Shown here piece by piece: positions 9,599-17,834 of a stretch of 64,000 bases of DNA. The first letter of the stretch is position 1, and every line of letters begins with the position of its first letter. The notes below the pieces were generated by a model that worked only from the letters and a program-made list of their open reading frames with translations, did not search any database and was not told where the DNA came from. Position numbers and translations under genes: made by a program. Origin of the DNA: Pseudomonas sp. ok272 (GTDB lineage: Bacteria > Pseudomonadota > Gammaproteobacteria > Pseudomonadales > Pseudomonadaceae); NCBI RefSeq assembly GCF_900109995.1, contig NZ_FOCB01000008.1, forward strand, positions 124,001-188,000, written 5' to 3'.

Positions 9599-10849
9599 AT
9601 GTTCAGACCACTCTTCGTATTTATTGGCACGCGTTATACCCGTGCAAAGCGCCGCAATCATTTTGTGTCATTCATTTCCCTGACGTCGATGATCGGGCTC
9701 GCCCTTGGCGTGGTCGTGATGATCGTGGTGTTGTCGGTCATGAACGGCTTCGATCATGAGATGCGCACCCGTGTGCTGGGCATGGTGCCCCACGCGACCA
9801 TCGAGTCCGGCGAGCCGATCGGTGATTGGCAAAGCCTGGCCGCCAAGGTCAAGCAGAATCCGCAGGTGCAGGCGGTCGCGCCGTTCACCCAGATGCAGGG
9901 CCTGCTGACCAACAACGGCCAGGTGTCCAAGGTGTTGCTCAATGGCATCGACCCGGCGCTGGAGCGGCAGGTCTCGATCATCGACAACTTCATGCAGCAG
10001 GGCAAACTCGACGACCTGGCGCCGGGCAGCTTTGGCATCGTGATCGGTGACAAGGCCGCGGCCAAGCTGGGCGTGGCGATCGGCGACAAGCTGACCTTCG
10101 TCGCCCCGGAGGTCACCGTGACCCCGGCCGGGATGTTCCCGCGCATGAAGCGCTTCACCGTGGTGGGCATCTTCCATGTTGGCGCGGGAGAGATCGACGG
10201 CTACCTGGGGATCACCAATCTCGACGACCTGGCACGCCTGCACCGCTGGAAGCCGGAACAGGTGCAAGGCTTGCGCCTGAAGTTCGACGACTTGTTCCAG
10301 GCCCCACGTACCGCCTGGTCGATTGCCCAGCAGTTGGGTGAGAACCACTATTACGCCCGCGACTGGACCCGCACCCACGGCAACCTGTACCAGGCCATCC
10401 GCATGGAAAAAGCCATGATCGGCCTGCTGTTGCTGCTGATCGTTGCGGTTGCAGCGTTCAATATCATCTCCACGCTGGTGATGGTGGTGAACGATAAGAA
10501 GGGCGATATCGCGATCCTGCGCACCCTCGGTGCCACGCCGGGCACGATCATGGCGATTTTCATGGTCCAGGGCACGGTAATCGGCGTCGTTGGTACCGCG
10601 ATTGGTGCGGTGGTGGGGATGTTGGCGGCGCTGAATGTCAGCGCGGCCATCTCTGCTCTTGAAGGGCTGATCGGGCACAAATTCCTTAACGCTGACGTGT
10701 ACTTCATCGACTACCTGCCTTCGCAATTGCAGGCCCAGGACGTGTTGATGGTCTGCGGCGCGGCGTTGGTCCTGAGTTTTCTCGCCACCCTGTACCCCGC
10801 CTGGCGTGCTGCACGCACCCAGCCGGCGCAGGCGCTACGTTATGAGTGA
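9599..10849 (+). CDS. lolC: Lipoprotein-releasing ABC transporter, permease subunit (LolC-type)
   Basis: This is an inner-membrane permease of the LolCDE complex, which extracts outer-membrane-destined lipoproteins from the inner membrane and hands them to LolA. The 416 residues contain the family's four membrane segments: one near residues 25-48 ([21 protein letters not shown]), a long periplasmic domain, and three in the C-terminal third (around 270-292, 315-340, 378-398). The FtsX-like coupling segment [16 protein letters not shown] is clear. The stop codon overlaps the codons just before lolD, giving tight coupling. The protein is a close paralogue of the downstream lolE product. Confidence 0.94.
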   Translation: MFRPLFVFIGTRYTRAKRRNHFVSFISLTSMIGLALGVVVMIVVLSVMNGFDHEMRTRVLGMVPHATIESGEPIGDWQSLAAKVKQNPQVQAVAPFTQMQGLLTNNGQVSKVLLNGIDPALERQVSIIDNFMQQGKLDDLAPGSFGIVIGDKAAAKLGVAIGDKLTFVAPEVTVTPAGMFPRMKRFTVVGIFHVGAGEIDGYLGITNLDDLARLHRWKPEQVQGLRLKFDDLFQAPRTAWSIAQQLGENHYYARDWTRTHGNLYQAIRMEKAMIGLLLLLIVAVAAFNIISTLVMVVNDKKGDIAILRTLGATPGTIMAIFMVQGTVIGVVGTAIGAVVGMLAALNVSAAISALEGLIGHKFLNADVYFIDYLPSQLQAQDVLMVCGAALVLSFLATLYPAWRAARTQPAQALRYE

Positions 10850-10856
10850 GTCGGGT

Positions 10857-11540
10857 ATGACTGAAAAAGCAATCTTGAGCTGCCGCGACCTGGGCAAATC
10901 CTACGAGGAAGGTCCGGAGTCGGTGGTGGTGTTGTCCGGTTTGCAGCTGGAGTTGCATCCGGGTGAGCGCGTGGCGATTGTCGGCACCTCGGGGTCGGGC
11001 AAGAGCACCTTGCTCAACCTGCTGGGCGGGCTTGATACGCCGTCCAAAGGGAGCGTCTGGCTGGCCGGTGAAGAGCTGTCGGCACTCAATGAGAAGGCGC
11101 GTGGTCAACTGCGCAACCGCTCGTTGGGGTTCGTCTATCAGTTCCACCACTTGCTGCCCGAGTTCACGGCGCTGGAAAACGTCTGCATGCCGCTGCTGAT
11201 CGGCAAGACCGCGATCCCCGAGGCTCGCCAGCGCGCCACGGCGCTGTTGGAACGGGTCGGTCTTGGCCATCGCCTGGAGCACAAGCCGGCGGAGTTGTCC
11301 GGTGGCGAGCGCCAGCGTGTGGCCATCGCCCGGGCCCTGGTGAACAATCCCGGCCTGGTGATGCTCGACGAGCCGACCGGCAACCTCGATGCTCACACCG
11401 CCCAAGGCATCCAGGACTTGATGCTGGAACTCAGCACCTCGATGCGCACGGCGTTCCTGGTGGTGACCCACGACATGAACCTGGCACGTCAGATGGACCG
11501 TGTATTGCACCTGCAAGAAGGTTGCCTCACGTCCATCTGA
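10857..11540 (+). CDS. lolD: Lipoprotein-releasing ABC transporter, ATPase subunit LolD
   Basis: LolD is the cytosolic ATPase that powers lipoprotein release. In the 227-residue form starting at ATG 10857 ([12 protein letters not shown]) the motifs are Walker [10 protein letters not shown] (43-51), Q-loop Gln95 in [17 protein letters not shown], signature LSGGERQR (147-154), Walker B LVMLDEP (167-173) and the switch histidine in VVTHD. The [11 protein letters not shown]ol motif separates it from MacB/FtsE ATPases. An alternative ATG at 10842 overlaps the lolC end and would add MSESG. Confidence 0.95.
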   Translation: MTEKAILSCRDLGKSYEEGPESVVVLSGLQLELHPGERVAIVGTSGSGKSTLLNLLGGLDTPSKGSVWLAGEELSALNEKARGQLRNRSLGFVYQFHHLLPEFTALENVCMPLLIGKTAIPEARQRATALLERVGLGHRLEHKPAELSGGERQRVAIARALVNNPGLVMLDEPTGNLDAHTAQGIQDLMLELSTSMRTAFLVVTHDMNLARQMDRVLHLQEGCLTSI

Positions 11541-11548
11541 TGGCTTGC

Positions 11549-11580
11549 AACCCGGCGCCTGAAAAGGTGCCGGGTTCTTT
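11549..11580 (+). terminator. Terminator-like hairpin between lolD and lolE
   Basis: A 12-bp stem (AACCCGGCGCCT/AGGTGCCGGGTT with one G.T pair) is closed by a GAAA tetraloop and followed by CTTTATTTCT. It lies in the 63-base gap between lolD and lolE, inside the operon, so it may lower lolE transcription or protect the lolCD mRNA 3' end. Confidence 0.7.
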
Positions 11581-11603
11581 ATTTCTATACGGTGCCCCCG
11601 CCA

Positions 11604-12848
11604 ATGTTCAGACCGTTATCGATCTTTATCGGCATGCGCTATACCCGCGCCAAGCGCCGCAATCGCTTTGTTTCGTTTATCTCGATGACCTCGATGATCG
11701 GCCTCGCCCTGGGCGTGCTGGCGATGATCGTGGTGCTGTCGGTGATGAACGGCTTCCAGCGGGAGATGAGCTCGCGCATTCTCGGCATGGTGCCCCACGC
11801 GACCATCGTTGGCGTCAAGCCGATCGACGACTGGGCGCCGGTGGCCGCAGCGGCCATGCAGCATCCCGAGGTGACTGCCGCCGTGCCATTCACCGAGATG
11901 GAGGGCATGCTCTCCTATAAAGGGGCGATGCAGCCGATCCAGATCAGTGGGGTTGACCCGGCGCAGGAGGGCAAGGTGTCCATCGTCGCCCAGCACATCG
12001 TGCAGGGACGTCTGGATGACCTGAAACCGGGCGAGTTCGGCGTGGTGGTGGGGGAGCTCACAGCCCGCAGGTTTCGCTTGAACGTCGGTGACAAGATCAC
12101 CCTGATCGTCCCTGAAGTCAGCAGTGCGCCGGGCGGCATCACCCCGCGCATGCAGCGCCTGAATGTGGTGGGCGTGTTCAAGGTCGGCGCCGAGCTGGAT
12201 GGCTCGATGGCATTGATCCACGTCGCCGACGCCGCACAGATGCAGCACTGGGAACCGAATCAAGTGCAGAGCGTGCGCCTGGCAGTCAAGGACCTGTATG
12301 CCGCGCCGCAGGTGTCGGCAGCGATTGCCAGTGGCTTGGGCGCCGGGTTCAAGGCCGACGACTGGACCCACACCCAGGGCAGCCTGTTCAGTGCCATGAA
12401 GATGGAAAAGACCATGATTGGCCTGTTGTTGCTGATGATTGTCGCGGTAGCGGCGTTCAATATCATCGCGACCCTGATCATGGTGGTGAACGACAAGGGC
12501 GCGGACATCGCGATCCTGCGCACCATCGGCGCCACGCCACGGCAGATCATGGCGATCTTCATGGTTCAGGGCACGGTGATCGGCATCGTTGGCACGCTGA
12601 TTGGCGGCATCCTCGGCGTGATCGCGGCGTTGAACGTCAGTGAGTTGGTGGGCTGGGTGGAGCGCGTCAGCGGCCAGCATATCTTCAGTTCCGATGTGTA
12701 CTTCGTCAGCAACCTGCCTTCGGAACTCCAGGGGGGGGACGTGCTGTTGATCTGTTCCGCCGGTTTCATCCTGAGCTTCCTGGCTACCGTCTACCCAGCC
12801 TGGCGGGCGGCGAAGGTCGAGCCGGCGGATGCCCTCAGGTATTCGTAG
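11604..12848 (+). CDS. lolE: Lipoprotein-releasing ABC transporter, permease subunit (LolE-type)
   Basis: This is the second permease of the Lol complex, 414 residues from ATG 11604 (MFRPLSIFIG). It shares the layout of the lolC product: an N-terminal membrane helix ([21 protein letters not shown]), a large periplasmic domain, and three C-terminal helices with DIAILRTIGATPRQIM. The two proteins are nearly identical at the N-terminus and around the coupling segment. Their periplasmic domains differ, as expected for LolA-binding and lipoprotein-binding halves. It is separated from lolD by a hairpin. Confidence 0.93.
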   Translation: MFRPLSIFIGMRYTRAKRRNRFVSFISMTSMIGLALGVLAMIVVLSVMNGFQREMSSRILGMVPHATIVGVKPIDDWAPVAAAAMQHPEVTAAVPFTEMEGMLSYKGAMQPIQISGVDPAQEGKVSIVAQHIVQGRLDDLKPGEFGVVVGELTARRFRLNVGDKITLIVPEVSSAPGGITPRMQRLNVVGVFKVGAELDGSMALIHVADAAQMQHWEPNQVQSVRLAVKDLYAAPQVSAAIASGLGAGFKADDWTHTQGSLFSAMKMEKTMIGLLLLMIVAVAAFNIIATLIMVVNDKGADIAILRTIGATPRQIMAIFMVQGTVIGIVGTLIGGILGVIAALNVSELVGWVERVSGQHIFSSDVYFVSNLPSELQGGDVLLICSAGFILSFLATVYPAWRAAKVEPADALRYS

Positions 12849-12864
12849 GGCCTGAAGCCGCTAT

Positions 12865-12930
12865 CGCCGGAAAGCCGGTCTCGCTCCCACAGGATCTTCA
12901 CCTTGTGGGAGCGAGCCTGCTCGCGAAGAG
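12865..12930. repeat. Pseudomonas REP element pair
   Basis: A full REP unit (GTGGGAGCGAGCCTGCTCGC at 12905-12924, then GAA) and a shorter inverted partner (CTCGCTCCCAC, 12880-12890) lie between the convergent lolE and cinS genes. The same unit recurs at 38808-38898 and 61447-61534. Such elements can form cruciforms or stabilise mRNA 3' ends. Confidence 0.85.
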
Positions 12931-12946
12931 GCCGCCATCACCGACC

Positions 12947-14308
12947 TCACGCCTTCTGCGGCAGTTCAATCACAAACCGCGTCCAGCCCTGGCCTGATTC
13001 GCAACGAATCGTCCCGCCATGGGCGCGGATGATCGACTGGGTTATCACCAGTCCCAGCCCCGCATGTTCACTGCTGCCTTCGTGGCGCGCCGGGTCGGCA
13101 CGGTAGAAACGGTCGAACAAGCGCGGCAGCAATGTCTGCGGGATGCCTTGCCCGGTGTTTTCGATGCTCAGGCTCAGTCCCTTGCCCTCATCAACAATCT
13201 GCAACTGAATGTCACCTTGGGGTGGGGTGAAGCGCAGGGCGTTGTCGAGCAAGTTAGAGAGCGCGCGGCGCAGCATGTTGCGATCACCGAGGAGGCTGGC
13301 GTTGCCCCGGCGAGACAGTTTGATCTGGGCGTCCTCGGCCAGGGGCGCATAGAACTCCAGCAGTAGATCCGCTTCCGCCGCCAATTGCAGCGGCTCGCGC
13401 TTGGGCATCAGCAAACCGTGATCGGCCTTGGCCAGATACAGCATGTCGTTGACCAGTTGCGCCATCCATTGCAGTTCTTCGAGGTTGCTGTGCAGGGCTT
13501 CGCGATAGTCCTCAAGCGCTCGGGGGCGGGTGAGGGTGACTTGGGTGTGGGTCAACAGGTTCGACAGCGGCGTGCGCAGTTCATGGGCAATGTCGGCGGA
13601 GAACGCGGACAGGCGCTGGAACGAGTTGTCCAGTCGCCCGAGCATGGCGTTGAAGGCGTGGGCCAGTTCGGCCAGCTCCGGGGGCATCTGTTCTTCGGGC
13701 AGGCGTTGGGTCAGGGAGCTGGCGGATACCCCGGCAGCGACCTCGCTCATGCGTCGTAGCGGGCGCAAGCCGCTGCGAGCGGCCCAGGCACCGAGCAGCG
13801 CGGTGGCCAGGGCCGAGAGACCGACGGTCAGCCAGATTAGGTGTTGCATGCGCTGCAAGAAGTGCTGGTGATGGGTGATGTCCAGGAACAGGGTCAACTG
13901 AGCAGCCTCGGGCTTGTCCGGCTCAAGCGGCACACTGTAGACGCGATAGGCGGTGCCGGCGCTTTGCAGGCTGTAGAAGCCAGGCGGGGTGGGCAGCTTG
14001 AGGGGCACGTTCACCGCGTTGTCGAACCACTGGCTGCCGTCGGCGCCACGGACCCTGAGCGCCAGGTCGGTTTGATGGCTCATTTCATCCTGCAATTGGG
14101 GCTTTCGGCTGGCAAATAGCGCCAGGGTATCAGCCCCCTGCAGCGCACTTCGCAGGGCGACCAGCTTGCTGTCGAGCAACTGCTGGTCCAGTTCGATGAA
14201 GTGGCTTTCGCTGGCGCGGCTGAACAACACCCCGGCAAACAACGACACCACGGCGGTGCAGGCGGCAAACAGCAGGGCCAGGCGCGTACTCAAGGACAGG
14301 CGGCGCAT
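12947..14308 (-). CDS. cinS: Heavy-metal (copper) sensor histidine kinase CinS
   Basis: This is an inner-membrane sensor kinase of the CusS/CopS family, with 453 residues. Two membrane helices (about 10-30 and 157-177) flank a periplasmic sensor domain of about 125 residues. A HAMP linker follows, then the H-box FSADIAHELRTPLS with phospho-accepting His242, and a HATPase domain with NLLDNALRF, GQGIP and GLGLVIT. Its ATG overlaps the cinR stop codon by one base, so the two are translationally coupled. It is named by its position beside cinR and divergent cinA-queF, the arrangement described for the copper-inducible cin locus of P. putida KT2440. Copper sensing is inferred from homology and context. 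Confidence 0.87.
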   Translation of the reverse strand: MRRLSLSTRLALLFAACTAVVSLFAGVLFSRASESHFIELDQQLLDSKLVALRSALQGADTLALFASRKPQLQDEMSHQTDLALRVRGADGSQWFDNAVNVPLKLPTPPGFYSLQSAGTAYRVYSVPLEPDKPEAAQLTLFLDITHHQHFLQRMQHLIWLTVGLSALATALLGAWAARSGLRPLRRMSEVAAGVSASSLTQRLPEEQMPPELAELAHAFNAMLGRLDNSFQRLSAFSADIAHELRTPLSNLLTHTQVTLTRPRALEDYREALHSNLEELQWMAQLVNDMLYLAKADHGLLMPKREPLQLAAEADLLLEFYAPLAEDAQIKLSRRGNASLLGDRNMLRRALSNLLDNALRFTPPQGDIQLQIVDEGKGLSLSIENTGQGIPQTLLPRLFDRFYRADPARHEGSSEHAGLGLVITQSIIRAHGGTIRCESGQGWTRFVIELPQKA

Positions 14309-14988
14309 CACGCGGGACGCTCTTCAAGCACATAGCCCATGCCGCGCACGGTATGGATCAACTTGTTGGGGAAGTCATCGTCAATCTTCAGGCGCAGTCG
14401 GCGGATCGCCACTTCGATCACGTTGGTGTCGCTGTCGAAATTCATGTCCCAGACCTGGGAGGCAATCAGCGACTTGGGCAGCACTTCGCCCTGGCGGCGC
14501 AGGAGCATTTCCAGCAGGGCGAATTCCTTGGCCGTCAGGTCGATACGTTGGCCGTTGCGTTCGACCCGGCGGCGGATCAGGTCCAGGCGCAGGTCGGCCA
14601 GTTGCAGGCTGGTTTCCTGCTGGCTCGTGCTGCCCCGGCGCAACAGGGTGCGGACCCGGGCCAGCAGCTCGGAGAAGGCGAAGGGCTTGACCAGGTAGTC
14701 ATCGGCGCCCAGTTCCAGGCCGTGGACGCGGTCTTCCACGGCATCGCGGGCGGTGAGGAACAGCACCGGCGTATCCAGGCCGGCACCGCGCACCGCTTGC
14801 AGGATCTGCCAGCCGTCGCGGCCCGGCAGCATCACGTCGAGAATCAGCAGCGCATAGTCGCCGGTCAGGGCCAGGTGCTGGCCGGTGTTGCCATCGGCCA
14901 CCAGCTCGGCATTGAACCCGGCCTCGCTCAGGCCCTGGCGCAGGTAGTGGCCGGTTTTCGGTTGGTCTTCGACGATCAGCAGTTTCAT
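14308..14988 (-). CDS. cinR: Copper response regulator CinR (OmpR family)
   Basis: This is a DNA-binding response regulator of 226 residues in the CusR/CopR heavy-metal subfamily. The receiver domain has the acidic pocket (VEDQ), phospho-acceptor Asp51 in [12 protein letters not shown], the conserved Thr in FLTARD and the Lys in DYLVKPF. The C-terminal winged helix has [12 protein letters not shown] and the recognition-helix region [18 protein letters not shown], then [10 protein letters not shown]. It is the first gene of cinRS and is divergent from cinA. A perfect palindrome between the two genes is the likely binding site. Confidence 0.88.
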   Translation of the reverse strand: MKLLIVEDQPKTGHYLRQGLSEAGFNAELVADGNTGQHLALTGDYALLILDVMLPGRDGWQILQAVRGAGLDTPVLFLTARDAVEDRVHGLELGADDYLVKPFAFSELLARVRTLLRRGSTSQQETSLQLADLRLDLIRRRVERNGQRIDLTAKEFALLEMLLRRQGEVLPKSLIASQVWDMNFDSDTNVIEVAIRRLRLKIDDDFPNKLIHTVRGMGYVLEERPA

Positions 14989-15051
14989 GGACGACTCAAG
15001 GTAAATGGAACAGGTGCGTTATACCGTGGTGTACCGCGGCGCTGGGCAACC

Positions 15052-15065
15052 TTACAAAGTTGTAA
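15052..15065. promoter_or_regulatory. Palindrome, candidate CinR operator
   Basis: TTACAA-AG-TTGTAA is a perfect inverted repeat in the 155-base gap between the divergent cinR and cinA starts, extended by TCTAACCGTCAG. It sits about 35-50 bases upstream of a possible cinA -10 box (TAGAGT, 15100-15105) that lacks a good -35 box. That is the arrangement expected for an OmpR-family activator. Binding is inferred. Confidence 0.6.
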
Positions 15066-15143
15066 TCTAACCGTCAGCTAGCTGGCAGCGCTGCGCCGGT
15101 AGAGTTTCCCACAGGCTGAACCCCATCTTGTTGGAGTGTGATC

Positions 15144-15689
15144 ATGTTTTTGCGTAATCGACTGGTACTGGCGGGCTGTTTGTTGGCGTTGAGTTTTCCG
15201 GTCTTTGCCTCGCCGGCGCAGACCTATGCGTTTGGTGCGCCGGCCCCCGCGGCCAAGGCCACGCGTACGGTCGAGATTGTCATGGGCGACATGACGTTCA
15301 CCCCCAAGGCGCTACAGATCAAGGCCGGCGAAACCGTGCGCTTCGTGCTGGTCAATAAAGGCCAGTTGTTGCACGAGTTCAACCTGGGGGATGCGAAGAT
15401 GCACGCCGAGCACCAGGCCGAAATGATGAAGATGCAGCAAAGCGGGATGCTCACCCCGACCGGCATGAAAGCCGCGCCAATGGACCATGTGGCGATGGGG
15501 CACGGTTCGATGGCCGGCATGGATCATGGCGCCATGACCCACGATGATCCCAACAGTGTACTGGTGGAACCGGGCAAAACCGCCGAGCTGACCTGGACCT
15601 TCAAACAGGCCAGCAACCTGGAGTTTGCCTGCAACATCCCCGGTCATTACCAGGCGGGCATGGTCGGCAAGGTGACTGTCAGTCAGTAA
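15144..15689 (+). CDS. cinA: Methionine-rich cupredoxin CinA (azurin/plastocyanin-like)
   Basis: This is a predicted periplasmic copper protein of 181 residues. A signal peptide (about 1-23, ending FAS) is followed by a cupredoxin domain. Type 1 copper ligands can be read as His77 (LLHEFN), Cys163, His168 and Met173 (FACNIPGHYQAGM). Between the strands lies an insert of about 50 residues rich in Met and His (residues 86-133: EMMKMQQSGM, MGHGSMAGMDHGAM), probably an extra Cu(I)/Cu(II) binding loop. The ATG follows TTGGAG. It matches the unusual Met-rich azurin-like protein described for the P. putida cin operon. A role in copper binding or redox buffering is inferred. Confidence 0.88.
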   Translation: MFLRNRLVLAGCLLALSFPVFASPAQTYAFGAPAPAAKATRTVEIVMGDMTFTPKALQIKAGETVRFVLVNKGQLLHEFNLGDAKMHAEHQAEMMKMQQSGMLTPTGMKAAPMDHVAMGHGSMAGMDHGAMTHDDPNSVLVEPGKTAELTWTFKQASNLEFACNIPGHYQAGMVGKVTVSQ

Positions 15690-15710
15690 GCACTCAAAGG
15701 CGGATGCAAA

Positions 15711-15739
15711 GACTGATAGAATCGGCTGATTCTTCAGTC
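15711..15739 (+). promoter_or_regulatory. Hairpin between cinA and queF
   Basis: GACTGA-(T)-AGAATC, loop GGCT, GATTCT-TCAGTC: a 12-bp stem with a single bulged T, ending 11 bases before the queF ATG. It has no following T-run, so it is not a normal terminator. It would sit close to the queF ribosome binding region in the cinAQ transcript. Confidence 0.55.
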
Positions 15740-15750
15740 AGGTTTCCGCC

Positions 15751-16581
15751 ATGCATCCCGCAGCCGAACACTCGCCGCTGGGTAAATCCAGTGAATACAT
15801 CGCCACTTACACGCCGTCCTTGCTGTTCCCGATCCCGCGTACCGCGAAATGGGCCGAATTGGGCCTGACGGCAGATACCCTGCCGTACAAGGGCGTGGAC
15901 TTCTGGAATTGCTTTGAACTGTCGTGGTTATTGCCCTCGGGCAAGCCGGTGGTGGCCATCGGTGAGTTCAGTATCCCGGCAGATTCGCCGAACATCATCG
16001 AGTCCAAGTCGTTCAAGTTGTACTTGAACTCGCTGAACCAGACGCCATTTGTCGATACCCCGACCCTTGAGGCTACGCTGGTCAACGACCTGTCTGCGGT
16101 GGCGGGCAAACCGGTGGGCGTGCGCATTCGCAGCCTGGACGAGGTGCAGGCCGAAGGCGTCGTGGCATTGCCGGGCGTGTGCATCGATGACCTGGATATC
16201 AGCGTCAGCAACTACGAACACCCGCGCCCCGAGCTGCTGCGTTGCGATGAGTCGCGCATCGTCGAGGAGAGCGTTCATAGCCATTTGCTCAAGTCCAACT
16301 GCCCGGTCACCCGTCAGCCGGACTGGGGCAGTGTCGCGGTGGAGTACCGTGGTGCGGCGCTGGATCATGCCAGCCTGCTGGCCTATCTGGTGAGCTTCCG
16401 CCAGCACTCGGACTTTCACGAGCAGTGCGTCGAGCGGATCTTCCTCGACCTGCAACGGTTGCTCAAGCCGGAGAAATTGACGGTGTACGCGCGTTATGTG
16501 CGTCGCGGCGGGTTGGACATCAACCCGTATCGCAGCACTGAAGCGGTGCAGTTACCGAACCATCGCCTGGTTCGGCAATAA
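15751..16581 (+). CDS. queF: NADPH-dependent 7-cyano-7-deazaguanine (preQ0) reductase
   Basis: QueF reduces the nitrile of preQ0 to the amine preQ1 in queuosine tRNA-modification synthesis. The 276-residue protein is the long two-half (YqfD/QueF type II) form. The catalytic Cys184 lies in [17 protein letters not shown], with Asp191 as the proton donor. The substrate-binding [10 protein letters not shown] and the N-half [11 protein letters not shown]ueF motif are present. It lies 61 bases after cinA on the same strand; in P. putida the equivalent gene is called cinQ. Its placement behind a copper-controlled gene is unusual for a tRNA modification enzyme. A strong terminator follows immediately. 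Confidence 0.96.
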   Translation: MHPAAEHSPLGKSSEYIATYTPSLLFPIPRTAKWAELGLTADTLPYKGVDFWNCFELSWLLPSGKPVVAIGEFSIPADSPNIIESKSFKLYLNSLNQTPFVDTPTLEATLVNDLSAVAGKPVGVRIRSLDEVQAEGVVALPGVCIDDLDISVSNYEHPRPELLRCDESRIVEESVHSHLLKSNCPVTRQPDWGSVAVEYRGAALDHASLLAYLVSFRQHSDFHEQCVERIFLDLQRLLKPEKLTVYARYVRRGGLDINPYRSTEAVQLPNHRLVRQ

Positions 16582-16613
16582 AAAAAGCCCCGCTATCGCT
16601 AGCGGGGCTTTTT
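16582..16613. terminator. Bidirectional terminator after queF
   Basis: AAAAAGCCCCGCTA, loop TCGC, TAGCGGGGCTTTTT: a perfect 14-bp stem with A- and T-runs on the two sides. It serves queF (+) and the convergent DUF4404 gene (-). Confidence 0.92.
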
Positions 16614-16626
16614 CGTATGTGGGGCG

Positions 16627-16890
16627 TTAGATCCCGATGTTACCCAGGGTCTGCATGATGTTGCGCAAGGTGGCGGCCAGTGCCGGGTGTTCGAGCTCGA
16701 AGCGTTCTACGGCCAGATTGACGCCGTCCGCCAGGCTGGTGTCAGGCGACGCCGCTTCCAGTTTGATCTGCGCATCGATCTTGAGCATCAGCTCTTGCAG
16801 GTGCTCACGCTCTTCCGTTGTGAGCGGTGGATTCTGCTCCAGTTGCTCGCGCAGAGTGTTGAGCTGTTCTTGCAGTTCGCGGGCAGGCAT
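16627..16890 (-). CDS. DUF4404 family protein
   Basis: This is a small 87-residue protein (MPARELQEQLNTLREQLEQ...) with a predicted helical, coiled-coil-like N-terminal half rich in Glu, Gln and Leu, and a C-terminal helix ending IMQTLGNIGI. It fits the DUF4404 family found in Pseudomonas; the function is unknown. The ATG at 16890 follows AAAGGAAAG and is preferred over the in-frame upstream ATGs at 16923/16917. No membrane segment or signal peptide is seen. Confidence 0.8.
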   Translation of the reverse strand: MPARELQEQLNTLREQLEQNPPLTTEEREHLQELMLKIDAQIKLEAASPDTSLADGVNLAVERFELEHPALAATLRNIMQTLGNIGI

Positions 16891-17013
16891 GGCTACTTTC
16901 CTTTTATCGATCGGCATTGGCATAGACCGCCTTGGCGCGCCAAAGGTCTACGTCTGGTCCTTAGATTAATCCACTGGCGAAGGAAGTGCATGATCTTGAT
17001 CAAGAAGCGTTGG

Positions 17014-17634
17014 TCAGGGCCTCTCGCCTTTGTGCCGACGAAGACTGATGTCCGAGAGGCAGGTGTCCAGTTCGCCCAGGTGATCGATCACCGAGTGCAC
17101 GCCCAGGCCGAACAGGTGCAGCGTTGCCTTGCCGCGCTTGAGTTCCCGTTCTTGCTGGCTCAAGGCGTGCCATTCGTGCGGTGCCAGGCCGCAGAGTGAG
17201 CCGCACGATGCCAGGCCAATGGTCCACAACCCGGCGTTGAGACCCGATTGCAGCAAGCGCGGTTCGCCGCTGACCAGGATGCAGCCGTCCAATCGCCCGA
17301 TGTTCAACGCCATCAATGCTTGCCAGCACGCGTCAGGGGAGGGCCATTGGCGGGCATTCAAGGTGCGCGGGCCGGGGCTGATCCAGTCCGGCAGCAGCGC
17401 GGTCAACGCGTGGCTTTGGGGAATCGGTAGCTCGTCGAGCCAGGCGCAGGGGATACTTTGCCGTTGCAGGCTCTCCAGGGCATCCAGCGCGCCGGGTGTC
17501 AGGTGCGAGCGGTCGACAGGGTGGTCGATGCCCTGGCGGCTACGGGCGCCGAAATCCACCAGGCAGCCGCTCAGTCCAAACAGTACGGCAGTCGGGCTGG
17601 GCGTGATGTGGGGGAGGGTTTGAGCGTGGGGCAT
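17014..17634 (-). CDS. HAD-superfamily-like protein lacking catalytic aspartates
   Basis: The 206-residue protein resembles the phosphonatase-type HAD hydrolases in overall pattern: a hydrophobic strand at the start, a cap region, ILVSGEPRLLQSGLNAGLWTIGLA near the position of motif IV, and length. The nucleophile motif, normally DxDGTLVD, reads FGLSGCLVDF: both aspartates are replaced (Gly and Ser) while the surrounding GxLVD is kept. It is therefore probably not a phosphatase; a binding or scaffolding role is possible. The start ATG 17634 follows AGGGA. The gene is divergent from mlaA. Function not established. Confidence 0.65.
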   Translation of the reverse strand: MPHAQTLPHITPSPTAVLFGLSGCLVDFGARSRQGIDHPVDRSHLTPGALDALESLQRQSIPCAWLDELPIPQSHALTALLPDWISPGPRTLNARQWPSPDACWQALMALNIGRLDGCILVSGEPRLLQSGLNAGLWTIGLASCGSLCGLAPHEWHALSQQERELKRGKATLHLFGLGVHSVIDHLGELDTCLSDISLRRHKGERP

Positions 17635-17834
17635 GTCAACATCCCTGAAATAGTCCCAGAGGCTATTGGTGCTCGATGACAGTTGAGTGACAGGTGGTGA
17701 ATCAGCCAGGGTCGTCACCGTCGCGGTGTGGGATTTGCTGGGATGCTGCCTAAATGTAATTATCCGTCTTATACTAGCCATCGTATCGCTCGGGCTTTGC
17801 GCCCGTGCCAGTAAAATCCAAGGAGTTTCTGCTT

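Noticed and set aside
15690..15750. preQ1 riboswitch upstream of queF
   Set aside because: The spacer forms a simple hairpin, but the A-rich tail and loop features of the preQ1-I aptamer are missing. queF uses preQ0 and is cotranscribed with cinA.
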